NCBI GenBank assembly: GCA_964636505.1
Contig: CAZWRY010000005.1
Span: forward strand, 1 to 60,506
Length of the DNA stretch: 60,506 bases
Source of the DNA: CAZSCF01 sp964636505
GTDB lineage: Bacteria > Patescibacteriota > Minisyncoccia > Moranbacterales > UBA2206
Direction: 5' to 3'
Part shown: positions 23,157 through 32,013 of the stretch, piece by piece
Numbering within the stretch: position 1 is the first letter of the stretch
Layout of the letters: the number at the start of each line of letters is the position of its first letter
Notes under the pieces: model-generated
Databases searched by the model: none
Seen by the model: the letters and a program-made list of their open reading frames with translations, nothing else
What the model was told of the DNA's origin: nothing
Position numbers and translations under genes: made by a program

Positions 23157-24917
23157 ATGAAGAACCAACCAACCAATATTGAAATTGTCCGCCATTCGGC
23201 TGCCCATGTTTTGGCCAGCGCAGTTCTCCAAATGTTTCCCGAAGCCAAATTCGGCATAGGTCCTGCCATTGAAAACGGCTTTTATTATGACTTTGAACTC
23301 CCCCGTACTTTAATTCCAGAAGATTTGCCACTCCTCGAAGAAAAAATAAAAAAAATAATTGAGGCCAATTACAAATTTGAACAAGCAGAAATTTCCATTG
23401 CCGATGCCAAAAAAGATTTCAAAAAACTAAATCAGAATTACAAGCTCGAGCTTATTAAAGATTTGGAAAAAGACGGGCACAAAAAAGTTTCCATCTATAA
23501 ATCAGGTCCTTTTGTGGATTTGTGCGGTGGACCACATTTAGATTCAACCGGCGAAATTAATCCGGAAGCCTTGAAACTTACCCGCATTTCCGGAGTTTAT
23601 TGGAAAGGCAATGAAAAAAACCCGCAGCTTCAAAGAATTTATGGCTTGGCTTTTGCATCCAAAAAAGAATTGGATGAATACTTGCAAATACAAAAAGAGG
23701 CCGAAAAAAGAGACCACCGAAAACTGGGGAAGGAGTTGGATTTATTTTGTTTTTCCGATCTAGTTGGCTCGGGCCTGCCTCTATTTACACCCAAGGGAAC
23801 CATCATAAAAGATGAGTTACAAAAACATATTGAAAAGGTTTGTCGTGATTTTGGATTTGAAAAAGTCAGCACTCCCGCTTTGGCTAAAATAGATCTCTAT
23901 AAATTATCCGGACATGCCGACAAATTTTCTGAAGAACTTTTCCATGTTAAATCTTCAAGAAAACAAGAATATGTCCTAAGACCGGTCCAGTGTCCACATC
24001 AAGCCCAGATTTATGCTTCCCGGCCACGCTCGTACAAAGAATTGCCAATTAGATATATGGAATCCGATAAACAATTTCGTGCCGAAAAACCTGGTGAAAT
24101 AAGCGGGCTGAGCCGTGTAATCGCTATTACCGTTGAAGATGGACATTCTTTTTGTACTAGAAATCAGGTTAAACAAGAAGTCATAGGCATGGTCAACATC
24201 ATAAAGGAATTCTATAAATCACTGGAATTATGGAAAAATCCCGGAATTTCCCTTTCAGTTAGAGATTACAGCCATCCGGAAAAATATATTGGTGATCCGG
24301 AAGATTGGGATGAGTGCGAAAAAATGTTGCAAGAAGTTTCCGATGAGCTAAATTTAGAAGCGAAAAAATGTGAAGGCGAGGCTGCCCTGTATGGCCCAAA
24401 ACTGGATTTTATGTTCAAAGATGCCCTGGGAAAAGAAATACAAATACCCACTGTCCAGATTGACTTTGCCTCTCCGAAAAGATTTAATTTAACTTTTATA
24501 AATAAAGAAGGCAAGGAAGAAAACCCGGTTATGATTCATCGCGCTATCCTTGGATCTTATGAAAGATTTTTGGTTCTTCTGATTGAACATTTTGCCGGCG
24601 CTTTTCCGCTTTGGCTATCCCCCATTCAAGCTTTGATTATTCCGGTTTCAGAAAAATTCAAGGACTATGGCCAAAAAGTTATGGCAAAATTAAAAGAAGC
24701 TAGTATCAGAGTAAGCATGGATGATTCCGATGAATCTTTGGGCAAACGCATTCGCGAAGCTGAAAAACAAAAAATTCCATACATTTTGGTTGTTGGCGAA
24801 AAGGAAAAAAATGCAGATTTAGTTGCTGTACGATCCAGAGACACCAAAAAACAAGACACCCTGAAAGTTGATGAATTTACAGAAAAGATTTTAAAAGAAA
24901 TAACAGAGAAGAAATAG
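23157..24917 (+). CDS. thrS: Threonyl-tRNA synthetase without TGS domain
   Basis: A 586-aa class II synthetase that charges tRNA-Thr. It starts directly at the editing region (RHSAAHVLASAVLQMFP) and so lacks the N-terminal TGS domain of about 60 residues. Seen: editing domain VDLCGGPHL, motif 2 region RPVQCPHQAQIY and YMESDKQFR, DGHSFC, motif 3 MIHRAILGSYERFL with the zinc-ligand pattern C, H, H conserved, and a C-terminal anticodon-binding domain (ALIIPVSEKFKDYG, DDSDESLGKRIREAEKQKIPYILVVG). No ribosome binding site is visible before ATG 23157. Control is likely through the T-box-like leader. Confidence 0.97.
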   Translation: MKNQPTNIEIVRHSAAHVLASAVLQMFPEAKFGIGPAIENGFYYDFELPRTLIPEDLPLLEEKIKKIIEANYKFEQAEISIADAKKDFKKLNQNYKLELIKDLEKDGHKKVSIYKSGPFVDLCGGPHLDSTGEINPEALKLTRISGVYWKGNEKNPQLQRIYGLAFASKKELDEYLQIQKEAEKRDHRKLGKELDLFCFSDLVGSGLPLFTPKGTIIKDELQKHIEKVCRDFGFEKVSTPALAKIDLYKLSGHADKFSEELFHVKSSRKQEYVLRPVQCPHQAQIYASRPRSYKELPIRYMESDKQFRAEKPGEISGLSRVIAITVEDGHSFCTRNQVKQEVIGMVNIIKEFYKSLELWKNPGISLSVRDYSHPEKYIGDPEDWDECEKMLQEVSDELNLEAKKCEGEAALYGPKLDFMFKDALGKEIQIPTVQIDFASPKRFNLTFINKEGKEENPVMIHRAILGSYERFLVLLIEHFAGAFPLWLSPIQALIIPVSEKFKDYGQKVMAKLKEASIRVSMDDSDESLGKRIREAEKQKIPYILVVGEKEKNADLVAVRSRDTKKQDTLKVDEFTEKILKEITEKK

Positions 24918-24928
24918 AGATTTTAATC

Positions 24929-26254
24929 ATGAAATATTACATTAAAACTTTTGGTTGCCAAATGAATATTTCGGACTCAGAAAGAATTGCTGGGTTTTTG
25001 GAAATGGCAGGCCTTCTCCCATCTGAAAACATAAAAAGGGCTAATTTAGTCATATTTAACACCTGTGGCGTGCGTCAAGCAGCTGAAAACCGAGCGTATA
25101 CGCTTATTCATAATCTAAAAAAAAATTACCCAAATAAAAAGATAATCCTGACCGGATGTTTAGCTGACAGAAAAGATGTGCAGCGTCGCTTAAAAAACAA
25201 GGTAGATTTATTCTTACCAATAAAAGATATTTCAAAAATTCAATCCGCCGGCTGGCGGACAAATTTAAAAATTAAAAATTCTGAAATATGCGACTCTAGT
25301 TATCTCAATATACCGCCAAAACATACTGATTCCTTTACGGCATACGTTCCCATTATGACCGGCTGCAATAATTTTTGCTCATATTGCGTTGTTCCCTATG
25401 CTCGTGGCAGAGAAGTTTCACGTCCAGCCGATGAAATAATTAAGGAAGTCAGAAGTTTAATTAAAAAAGGTTACAAGGAAATTGTTTTACTCGGACAAAA
25501 TGTCAATTCATACAAAGACAATAAAATAAATTTTTCCAAACTTCTTAAAAAAATAAACGCCATTCCTGGCGATTTTTGGATTTCCTTCATTTCTTCGCAT
25601 CCGAAAGATTTCAGTGATAAGCTCGTTAAAACAATTGCTAAGTCTAAAAAGGTTTGCGAATGGGTGCATTTACCAATTCAGGCTGGTAATGACAAAATTT
25701 TGGAAAAAATGAATCGCCGTTATACTCAATCCCAGTATTTAAAAATTATTGAAAAAACCAAAAAAGCTTTCAAAAAATACAAGCCTGGAGTTTTGTTTTC
25801 ACTGACCTCCGACATTATTGTTGGCTTTCCTTCTGAAACTAAAAAACAATTTATAGATAGCGCTAAAGTTATGGAAAAATGCCGATTTGATATGGTCTTT
25901 TTTGGACAATTTTCTCCTCGCCCAGGAACAGCCGCTTGGAAACTTAAAGACAATGTTTCCAAAAAAGAAAAAGCCGGTCGTGAAAAATTTTTGAATAATA
26001 TTTTAGCTAAAACAATTTTTGAGAATAACAAAAAATATGTTGGCCAAACAATGGAAGTCTTGATTGACTCCAAAGCTAAGCTTCGGGAAGCTTCTGGAAA
26101 AAATATTTATTTTGGACGTACTCGCACCATGAAAAATGTCAAAATCACATCAGACAAGGATAATCTAGTTGGTAAAATAGTTAAAGTTAAGATCACTAAA
26201 GCAAATGTATGGAACCTAGAAGGAATCTGCCACTCTGCAGGTGGTCGTCCGTAG
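24929..26254 (+). CDS. miaB: tRNA-2-methylthio-N6-dimethylallyladenosine synthase MiaB
   Basis: A 441-aa radical-SAM methylthiotransferase acting on A37 of tRNAs that read U-starting codons, after MiaA. Seen: N-terminal cluster-binding cysteines (TFGCQMN, NTCGVR, TGCLADR), radical-SAM MTGCNNFCSYCVVPYARGRE, and a C-terminal TRAM domain. The last residues (GICHSAGGRP) come from an insertion at the miaA junction. Without it the frame would end shortly after NLEV. It starts 11 bases after thrS. Confidence 0.96.
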   Translation: MKYYIKTFGCQMNISDSERIAGFLEMAGLLPSENIKRANLVIFNTCGVRQAAENRAYTLIHNLKKNYPNKKIILTGCLADRKDVQRRLKNKVDLFLPIKDISKIQSAGWRTNLKIKNSEICDSSYLNIPPKHTDSFTAYVPIMTGCNNFCSYCVVPYARGREVSRPADEIIKEVRSLIKKGYKEIVLLGQNVNSYKDNKINFSKLLKKINAIPGDFWISFISSHPKDFSDKLVKTIAKSKKVCEWVHLPIQAGNDKILEKMNRRYTQSQYLKIIEKTKKAFKKYKPGVLFSLTSDIIVGFPSETKKQFIDSAKVMEKCRFDMVFFGQFSPRPGTAAWKLKDNVSKKEKAGREKFLNNILAKTIFENNKKYVGQTMEVLIDSKAKLREASGKNIYFGRTRTMKNVKITSDKDNLVGKIVKVKITKANVWNLEGICHSAGGRP

Positions 26255-27177
26255 GACGAGAACCTAGAGGTTTGATTGCCGCAGAGGAAAAGAGAAATAA
26301 AATAATAGTTATTTTGGGTCCAACCGCTTCCGGAAAGTCGGATTTGGCTATTAAAATTGCCAAAAAGTACGGAGGTGAAATTATTTCGGCTGATAGCCGC
26401 CAGATTTATCGTGGCATGAATTTGGGAACCGGCAAGGTCACTCTTTCTGAACAAAAAATAGCCAAACACCATATGATTGATATTCTGAGTCCCAAAACTA
26501 ATTTCTCTGCCGCAGAGTTCAAAAAAAAAGTCCAAAAAATAATAAAAGATATTTTAAAGCGCAAAAAAATTCCCATCATTTGCGGCGGTACAGGTTTTTG
26601 GATAAAAACATTGGTTGATGATGTCAATTTTCCGAAAGTTAAACCCAATTTTTATTTGAGAAAGAAACTAGAAAAAGAAACTGCAGAAAAATTATTTGAA
26701 AAATTAAAAAAATTGGACCCGGAACGTGCTAAAAATATTGACGCTAAAAATAAAGTGCGTCTGATTCGTGCCATTGAAATTTGTAAGATTCTCGGTAAAG
26801 TTCCTGTTATAGCTACTAGCAATAAAAAATACGATTTTCTACAAATCGGAATCAACATTCCCAAAGAAAAATTACGAGACAACATCCAAAAACGCCTGCA
26901 AAAACGCTTTGGACTTGGCATGATAGAGGAAATTGAAAAATTACATAAAAACCACAAGCTTAGTTGGAAAAAAATTCAATCTTTCGGTCTTGGCTATTTT
27001 TGGATCCCCCTATATCTGCAGAAAAAAATAAACAAAGAGGATCTGTTTGAAAAAGTTTATTTAGCAGAGAAAGACTATGCCAAACGCCAAATGACTTGGT
27101 TCCAGAAAGACAAAAGAATAAGATGGATTAAAAACGCAAAAGAAGCTAACGAATTAGCAAAAGAATTTTTAAAATAA
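26209..27177 (+). CDS. miaA: tRNA dimethylallyltransferase MiaA
   Basis: A 322-aa enzyme that prenylates A37, producing the substrate of MiaB. Seen: P-loop VILGPTASGKSDLA near residue 35, ISADSRQIYRGMNLGTGK, ICGGTGFWIKTLVD, and the C-terminal RQMTWFQKDKRIRWI block. With ATG 26209 the frame overlaps miaB by 46 bases. Residues 6-20 or so are encoded by the 48-bp insertion and are unlike any MiaA N-terminus; without it the protein would start MEPRGLIAAEEKRNK. TTG 26272 is an alternative start. Confidence 0.94.
   Translation: MEPRRNLPLCRWSSVGREPRGLIAAEEKRNKIIVILGPTASGKSDLAIKIAKKYGGEIISADSRQIYRGMNLGTGKVTLSEQKIAKHHMIDILSPKTNFSAAEFKKKVQKIIKDILKRKKIPIICGGTGFWIKTLVDDVNFPKVKPNFYLRKKLEKETAEKLFEKLKKLDPERAKNIDAKNKVRLIRAIEICKILGKVPVIATSNKKYDFLQIGINIPKEKLRDNIQKRLQKRFGLGMIEEIEKLHKNHKLSWKKIQSFGLGYFWIPLYLQKKINKEDLFEKVYLAEKDYAKRQMTWFQKDKRIRWIKNAKEANELAKEFLK
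26212..26270. repeat. 48-bp insertion flanked by a direct repeat at the miaB/miaA junction
   Basis: GAACCTAGAAGG (26212-26223) recurs as GAACCTAGAGG (26260-26270), exactly 48 bases later. The segment between holds two small hairpins, CCAC...GTGG and CGTCC-GT-AGGACG. Because 48 is a multiple of 3, miaA stays open, while miaB gains a new stop. Confidence 0.75.
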
Positions 27178-27181
27178 AACG

Positions 27182-27222
27182 AGGATGTCAGAAAAGATTT
27201 TCCAACATCCTGTTTTAACAGG
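27182..27222. terminator. Bidirectional terminator between miaA and the 27215 gene
   Basis: AGGATGT (27182-27188) pairs with ACATCCT (27205-27211). GTTTTAA follows on the plus strand and CGTTTTATTTT on the minus strand, as fits convergent genes. Confidence 0.75.
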
Positions 27223-27544
27223 CTGGCCAAGGTAGTATTTCCAGATACTTGCCTCTGTCAACAATAAGAACTTGACCATCAAAGAGAAAGGAGTCAGACC
27301 TTTCTCTTAAAGACTTTACCAATGTTACTCTGGAGCTATTTTTACCTTTCCTGACTCTAATTTTTAGCGCTTCATCAATTCCAGAATCATGATAATAGAT
27401 TCTTGTAATGAAGCGCCCTCCTACTTCGCTATTAATGAGTTCGACGAAATCCCCTATATTTCGAGCTTCTATGAGCTCACTGGGTATTATCAGTCGAAAC
27501 TTTTCATCAATAGTAGTTTTGATTTCTACTCCACGAAAAGCCAT
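27215..27544 (-). CDS. Small AbrB/MraZ-like protein
   Basis: A 109-aa protein. TTIDEKFRLIIPSELIEARNIGD-FVEL resembles the swapped-hairpin DNA-binding fold of AbrB/MraZ. The second half, ending in GQVLIVDRGKYLEILPW, resembles the end of a MraZ half. It would then be a double-domain regulator, but the similarity is by eye only. GGGGGAG lies just before the ATG. It is monocistronic and unlinked to the division cluster. Confidence 0.55.
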   Translation of the reverse strand: MAFRGVEIKTTIDEKFRLIIPSELIEARNIGDFVELINSEVGGRFITRIYYHDSGIDEALKIRVRKGKNSSRVTLVKSLRERSDSFLFDGQVLIVDRGKYLEILPWPAC

Positions 27545-27568
27545 CTTACTCCCCCTTTAAGAGATTTT

Positions 27569-29038
27569 TTATTTTAGTTTTTTCATTAGTATTTTTCTGG
27601 TTGTTTCCGGATTGGCTTTACCTTTGGTAAAGGCCATCACCTGACCAACCAAAAACTGCAAAGCATTATTTTTCCCTCCCCTATAATCCTGTACTGATTT
27701 TTTATTTTTGTCAATAACCTCTTGAATAATTTGAGCTAGCTCGTCCTCGTTATCTACCTGAAATAAGCCTTTTTCTTCAATAATTTGAGATGGGTCACCG
27801 CCAGTTCTATACATTTCTTCTAAAACAATCTGGGCCACACTGGAATTTATTTTGCCACTGGCAATAATTGCTACGAGTTCTGCATAGTTTTCCGGCGTTA
27901 TTTTTATCTGTTTTATAGTTTCATTATTTTTAATCAGATGTTTTTGCAATTCGCTCACAATATAGTTGGAAGCTAATTTCAAACATTTATTTTCGTCAAT
28001 TTCAAATTCTTTGCAGTTTAGCTTTTCTTTTATTTCTGAGACGACTTCTTCAAAATACTGCGCTAAATTTTTATCACCAATAATAACTTCGGCATTTTCA
28101 CCTGATATGCCATATTCCGCAATAAATCTTTTTTTCCTTTCTTCCGGAAGTTCCGGCAAGCACTTTTTAATGTCAGCGATATAATCATCCGAAAAAATCA
28201 TCGGAGGAATATCCGGTTCCGGAAAATATCTGTAGTCATGAGCTGATTCCTTTTTTCTTTGTGAAACAGTTACACTTCTGTTGCTATCATAACCCCGAGT
28301 TTCCTGGACCACTTTTTCTCCCTTTTCTAAAAGTTCTGTCTGTCTTTTTATTTCATAGTCAATAGATTTTTCAACAAATTTGAATGAATTGATATTTTTA
28401 ACCTCAACTTTTGTTCCGCTCAATTTATCCTCGTTCTTCTTATGAAGAGAAATATTAGCCTCGCAGCGCATATGACCTTTTTCCATGTCGGCATCTGATA
28501 TATCCAGATAGCGAAAAATTTGCTGTAATTTTTGACAAAAAATACGCGCCTCGTTTCCATTTTCAATATCCGGCTCAGTTACCAATTCCATAAGCGGCAC
28601 TCCTGCCCTATTAAAATCAACCAGGGAATAATCTGCTCCCTTAGGATGAACCAATTTACCAGTATCTTCTTCCAAGTGAATTCTGGTAATTCCGATTTTT
28701 TTGCCGTCAATATCCACGCTGCCTTTTTCACATAGCGGCTGATCATATTGCGAAATCTGATAACCCTTGGGAATATCCGGATAAAAATAATTTTTTCTAT
28801 CAAATTTAGATTCTTGGCGCAAAGTGCAATTCAGCGCCAAGCCCGCCATCTGGACAAATTTGACCGCCTCTTGATTGGGAAAAGGCAAAGTTCCCGGTTG
28901 GCCGGTGCAAATTGGGCAAATATTAACATCTGGATCTTTATCCAAGCCTAAATCGTTTTTGCAAGCGCAAAACATTTTTGATTTAGTTTTTAGCTCGACA
29001 TGGATTTCCATGCCAATGACTGGAATATATTTATTCAT
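27569..29038 (-). CDS. gatB: Aspartyl/glutamyl-tRNA(Asn/Gln) amidotransferase subunit B
   Basis: A 489-aa subunit that activates misacylated Glu-tRNA-Gln and Asp-tRNA-Asn for transamidation. Seen: PVIGMEIHVELKTKSKMFC, CPICTGQPGTLP with paired cysteines for zinc, DFNRAGVPLMELVTEPDI, SHDYRYFPEPDIPP-type block (SAHDYRYFPEPD), and the C-terminal YqeY-like domain. ATG 29038 fits the family. gatA and gatC are not in the window. It suggests Gln (and perhaps Asn) tRNAs are charged indirectly. Confidence 0.97.
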   Translation of the reverse strand: MNKYIPVIGMEIHVELKTKSKMFCACKNDLGLDKDPDVNICPICTGQPGTLPFPNQEAVKFVQMAGLALNCTLRQESKFDRKNYFYPDIPKGYQISQYDQPLCEKGSVDIDGKKIGITRIHLEEDTGKLVHPKGADYSLVDFNRAGVPLMELVTEPDIENGNEARIFCQKLQQIFRYLDISDADMEKGHMRCEANISLHKKNEDKLSGTKVEVKNINSFKFVEKSIDYEIKRQTELLEKGEKVVQETRGYDSNRSVTVSQRKKESAHDYRYFPEPDIPPMIFSDDYIADIKKCLPELPEERKKRFIAEYGISGENAEVIIGDKNLAQYFEEVVSEIKEKLNCKEFEIDENKCLKLASNYIVSELQKHLIKNNETIKQIKITPENYAELVAIIASGKINSSVAQIVLEEMYRTGGDPSQIIEEKGLFQVDNEDELAQIIQEVIDKNKKSVQDYRGGKNNALQFLVGQVMAFTKGKANPETTRKILMKKLK

Positions 29039-29102
29039 ATGACATAGGATATAGAACATGAAACAAAAATTTCATATACTATATAGAACTTAAATAACTT
29101 CT

Positions 29103-29244
29103 AAATAAAATTTTAAAAAATTTTTGAAGGACAGAGATTTTATCAAAAATTACGTTTTTTTCTTCTTTCTCTGCATGCATATAGCGATAATGGAGTAATT
29201 TTTGCAATAAAATCGCGCCTGAACTATTTTTTAAAATTTTGTTT
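29103..29244. repeat. Long imperfect palindrome between gatB and the tmk-like gene
   Basis: GATTTTATCAAAAATTAC (29136-29153) pairs with 29195-29214 except for a 2-base bulge. Outside this, AAAATTTTAAAAAAT (left) pairs with ATTTTTTAAAATTTT (right). The whole 142-bp unit fills the spacer. It is preceded by ATAGAACATGAAAC-type words. Confidence 0.7.
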
Positions 29245-29249
29245 GGAAA

Positions 29250-29843
29250 TTATTTAAAAATGCACTGTCGCACCTTTTCCCAGATAATTTTATTTTTTTC
29301 TTCAAGCGGTAATCGAGTATCAACTTTGTACCATCCATATTTTTTGCCTATTTTTAAATGCGCTTTCTGTGCCAGCTTTATCAGCTTTTCATTATTTTCA
29401 TGTTTGTGCTTTTTTTCTTTAGCCTTCTTAAATCTTTTTCCATGAAGCAAAATGGCCATATCTTCCTTAAGAATAAACTGACCAAAATACTCCAATAATT
29501 TTTGATCAACTCCGGTTGCAATCCCCCAGGCCAGCGTTGTCCCAAAATAATCTTCCGCCACAATATTTATACCTTTGTTTAGCTTGGCTTTGAGTTCTTG
29601 TTCATAAATTACTTTGTCAATAAAATGCAAAAGCTGAAATTCACGCGGGGAAAATTTATTGGGATTATCTTGGCGCAAATACTCATTGATTAATTTGCCA
29701 GTTGGTTCTTGTTTGTATATCGGATACTTGATATATTCGGCTTTTTGGCCTGCTTTTCTAATTGCCGCCACCAAAAATTTAGCATGAGTACTTTTGCCTA
29801 AATTATTGATACCGTAAATAACAATGAATTTACCCTTCTTCAT
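29250..29843 (-). CDS. Thymidylate kinase-like protein
   Basis: A 197-aa P-loop kinase: GINNLGKSTHAKFL near residue 11, EDYFGTTLAWGIATG where dTMP kinases have DRY and the TSxAYQG region, and a Lys-rich LID-like part (KRFKKAKEKKHKHENN). Position beside thyA, folA and a deaminase supports phosphorylation of dTMP to dTDP. The motifs differ enough from classical Tmk that the substrate is an inference. Confidence 0.75.
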   Translation of the reverse strand: MKKGKFIVIYGINNLGKSTHAKFLVAAIRKAGQKAEYIKYPIYKQEPTGKLINEYLRQDNPNKFSPREFQLLHFIDKVIYEQELKAKLNKGINIVAEDYFGTTLAWGIATGVDQKLLEYFGQFILKEDMAILLHGKRFKKAKEKKHKHENNEKLIKLAQKAHLKIGKKYGWYKVDTRLPLEEKNKIIWEKVRQCIFK

Positions 29844-29858
29844 GTTGATTTTTCTAAT

Positions 29859-30407
29859 TTAAATTTGCACTTCTTTCCCTCCAGTTCCTGTACGTCCACC
29901 TTGCCACTGCCCGCGATATTGATTGCCTTCACCCAAAACTTCATGAAAAGTAATGTGCGCTATTCTAGCTCCGAAAGAAATCTTTATTTTACTTTGGCCC
30001 AAATTGCAAACTCCAAAATTAAGTTCACCTGAATAGCCCGGTTGCACAACACCATTAAAAAATCCTAATCCGGAACGAAACATCGTTGTTCTGGGAAAAA
30101 TTATACCAGATAAAGTAACTGGCAAGTTTACTTTTTCAATCGTTTTGACCAAATAATATTTCCCGGGTTCAAAAACAAAAAAGTTTTCATCATCTATTTT
30201 ATTGGGGTCATATTTAGCCACAGATTTTACTTCCGGCGTTTGCCTTTCTTCGACACCCAAAAAACCATCCCCCGAAATTTCATACACTTCTCCCAATCGC
30301 AAATCAAACCCGGCTCCTTCCGGATTGTTCATTTCCCTATCACAAAGATTTTCAACCAAATTATTTTCCTTGACCAATTTATGCAATTCTTTTATACCTA
30401 AAATCAT
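29859..30407 (-). CDS. dcd: dCTP deaminase/dUTPase-superfamily protein with altered active site
   Basis: A 182-aa trimer-type protein of the dCTP deaminase/dUTPase fold: GAGFDLRLGEVYEI, FFVFEPGKYYLVKT, FPRTTMFRSGLGFFNGVVQPGYSGEL. By eye alignment with E. coli Dcd, the catalytic Glu (IVLE) falls on Gly here (ELNFG), and the Asp of the ID-x-x-(Y/W) motif is Gln (VVQPGY). The fold is secure, but deamination or dUTP hydrolysis is not. The cluster suggests a role in making dUMP for ThyA. Confidence 0.75.
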   Translation of the reverse strand: MILGIKELHKLVKENNLVENLCDREMNNPEGAGFDLRLGEVYEISGDGFLGVEERQTPEVKSVAKYDPNKIDDENFFVFEPGKYYLVKTIEKVNLPVTLSGIIFPRTTMFRSGLGFFNGVVQPGYSGELNFGVCNLGQSKIKISFGARIAHITFHEVLGEGNQYRGQWQGGRTGTGGKEVQI

Positions 30408-30423
30408 AGATTTAAAAAGATTA

Positions 30424-30915
30424 TTATTTTATTTTTTCATAAATTACAAAATCCATGTCATAAATGTTTTCAGCATCTTTTGCTCTTTTTTCTCTTTTTA
30501 TTTCTTTCCACTCATTTTTATCAAATTCCGGAAAGAGAATATCGCCCTCAGGTTCCGCTTGTACTTCGGTAATATATAGTCTGTCAGCATAATTCAATCC
30601 TTGGCGATAAACATTCGCTCCACCGATAATGAAAACTTCCTCTTCGTCTTTTACCAGTTCGAAAGCTTTTTCAAATGAATCGGCAATAATCGCACCCTCC
30701 ATTGGTACAAATGTTGGATCATCACAAAGCACAATATTCTTGCGTCCAGGCAAACTTTTGCCAATCGATAGATGAGTTTTCATCCCCATAATAACCGGAT
30801 GTCCGTTAGTAATCTTTTTGAAATAAGCAAAATCCGCTGGAAGATGCCAAGGAATCTTGCTCCCCCTCCCAATCACATTATTTTTGGCAATAGCCACAAT
30901 AATTGAAATAATCAT
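30424..30915 (-). CDS. folA: Dihydrofolate reductase
   Basis: A 163-aa NADPH-dependent enzyme that regenerates tetrahydrofolate after thymidylate synthase. Seen: IIVAIAKNNVIGRGSKIPWHLPADFAYFKKIT with the active-site W and acidic residue, VIMGMKTHLSIGKSLPGRKNIVL, and VFIIGGANVYRQGL. Directly downstream of thyA (15 bases), the classical pairing. Confidence 0.96.
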   Translation of the reverse strand: MIISIIVAIAKNNVIGRGSKIPWHLPADFAYFKKITNGHPVIMGMKTHLSIGKSLPGRKNIVLCDDPTFVPMEGAIIADSFEKAFELVKDEEEVFIIGGANVYRQGLNYADRLYITEVQAEPEGDILFPEFDKNEWKEIKREKRAKDAENIYDMDFVIYEKIK

Positions 30916-30930
30916 AGGTAATTTGTATTT

Positions 30931-31938
30931 TTAGAATCCTCCAATGTTGGCAATTTCAGCCTTAATAGCTGGATGTGATTCATAGTTTTCCAGAGTTACA
31001 TCTTCAAATTTAAAATCATCAATATTTTTAATATCCGGATTTAATTTTATCGTTGGAAATGGTTTTGGTTCGCGTGATAATTGTTCTCTCACCTGTTCAA
31101 AATGATTAGAATAGGAATGTACATCACCAAAGGTATGCACAAATTCTCCAGCTCGAAGTCCGGTCACCTGCGCTACCATCTGCAAAAGCAAAACATAGCT
31201 CGCAATATTAAAAGGAACGCCCAGAAAAACATCAGCACTCCTTTGATACATGCCTAAATTTAATTTATCCCCCTCAGTTACAGAAAACTGAAACATTGTA
31301 TGACAAAATGGAGGCACTTCATTGGCATTGCCTTTGGAAGCCATAGCATAAATAAAATCAGGATTCCAAGCTGAAACTACATATGATTTTCGAAAAGGCT
31401 TAGTCTTGAGTCCTTCAATAACCCAGCCCAATTGATCGATTTCCCGACCATCGGAGGCTGGCCATCTTCTCCACATTCGGCCATATACCATAATCAAATC
31501 GCCCCATTCTTTCACAAAAGGATCGTCCGCCGGAAGTTCTTTTATTTTGGCAATAAAGCCTTTTTGCTCCATGTCCTTCTCTGGTTCCTTTTCCAAACAG
31601 TACTTGTGATATCTTTTCCAGGCCCATTCATCCCAGATGTGCACATCATTATCCACCAAGTATTTAACATTGGTATCACCCTTTAAAAACCAGATAAGTT
31701 CGTGCAAAATTCCTCTCCAAAAAACTTTTTTGGTTGTAAGCAAAGGAAAACCTTCTGACAAATCAAAACGAATTTGCCTCCCAAAAACACTCCGAATAAA
31801 GGGCGGCTTTTCTCCTTTTTTTTCATATTCGGCCAAAACTTCCGGGGTAAAGAAAAGCTCCTTATCACTCCCCTTTTCCATTATTTCCTGAAGTAAATTC
31901 AGATATTGATATTCTGGATGTTTTTTTTGGTTTTCCAT
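30931..31938 (-). CDS. thyA: Thymidylate synthase
   Basis: A 335-aa enzyme making dTMP from dUMP with methylene-tetrahydrofolate. Seen: LLTTKKVFWRGILHELIWFLKGDTN, the catalytic cysteine in VPPFCHTMFQF (one extra Phe compared with the common PPCH), YQRSADVFLGVPFNIASYVLLL and HTFGDVHSYSNH. Longer than the 264-aa E. coli form because of insertions of the type seen in longer ThyA proteins (around residues 100-135). Upstream at 31954-31997 TATTGACT and AGTCAATA form a hairpin. Confidence 0.97.
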   Translation of the reverse strand: MENQKKHPEYQYLNLLQEIMEKGSDKELFFTPEVLAEYEKKGEKPPFIRSVFGRQIRFDLSEGFPLLTTKKVFWRGILHELIWFLKGDTNVKYLVDNDVHIWDEWAWKRYHKYCLEKEPEKDMEQKGFIAKIKELPADDPFVKEWGDLIMVYGRMWRRWPASDGREIDQLGWVIEGLKTKPFRKSYVVSAWNPDFIYAMASKGNANEVPPFCHTMFQFSVTEGDKLNLGMYQRSADVFLGVPFNIASYVLLLQMVAQVTGLRAGEFVHTFGDVHSYSNHFEQVREQLSREPKPFPTIKLNPDIKNIDDFKFEDVTLENYESHPAIKAEIANIGGF

Positions 31939-32013
31939 AATATTAATTTATTTTATTGACTTGTGTATTTGATGCAGAATTAAATGTACAGTCAATAAAA
32001 ATTGTGGGATGAA

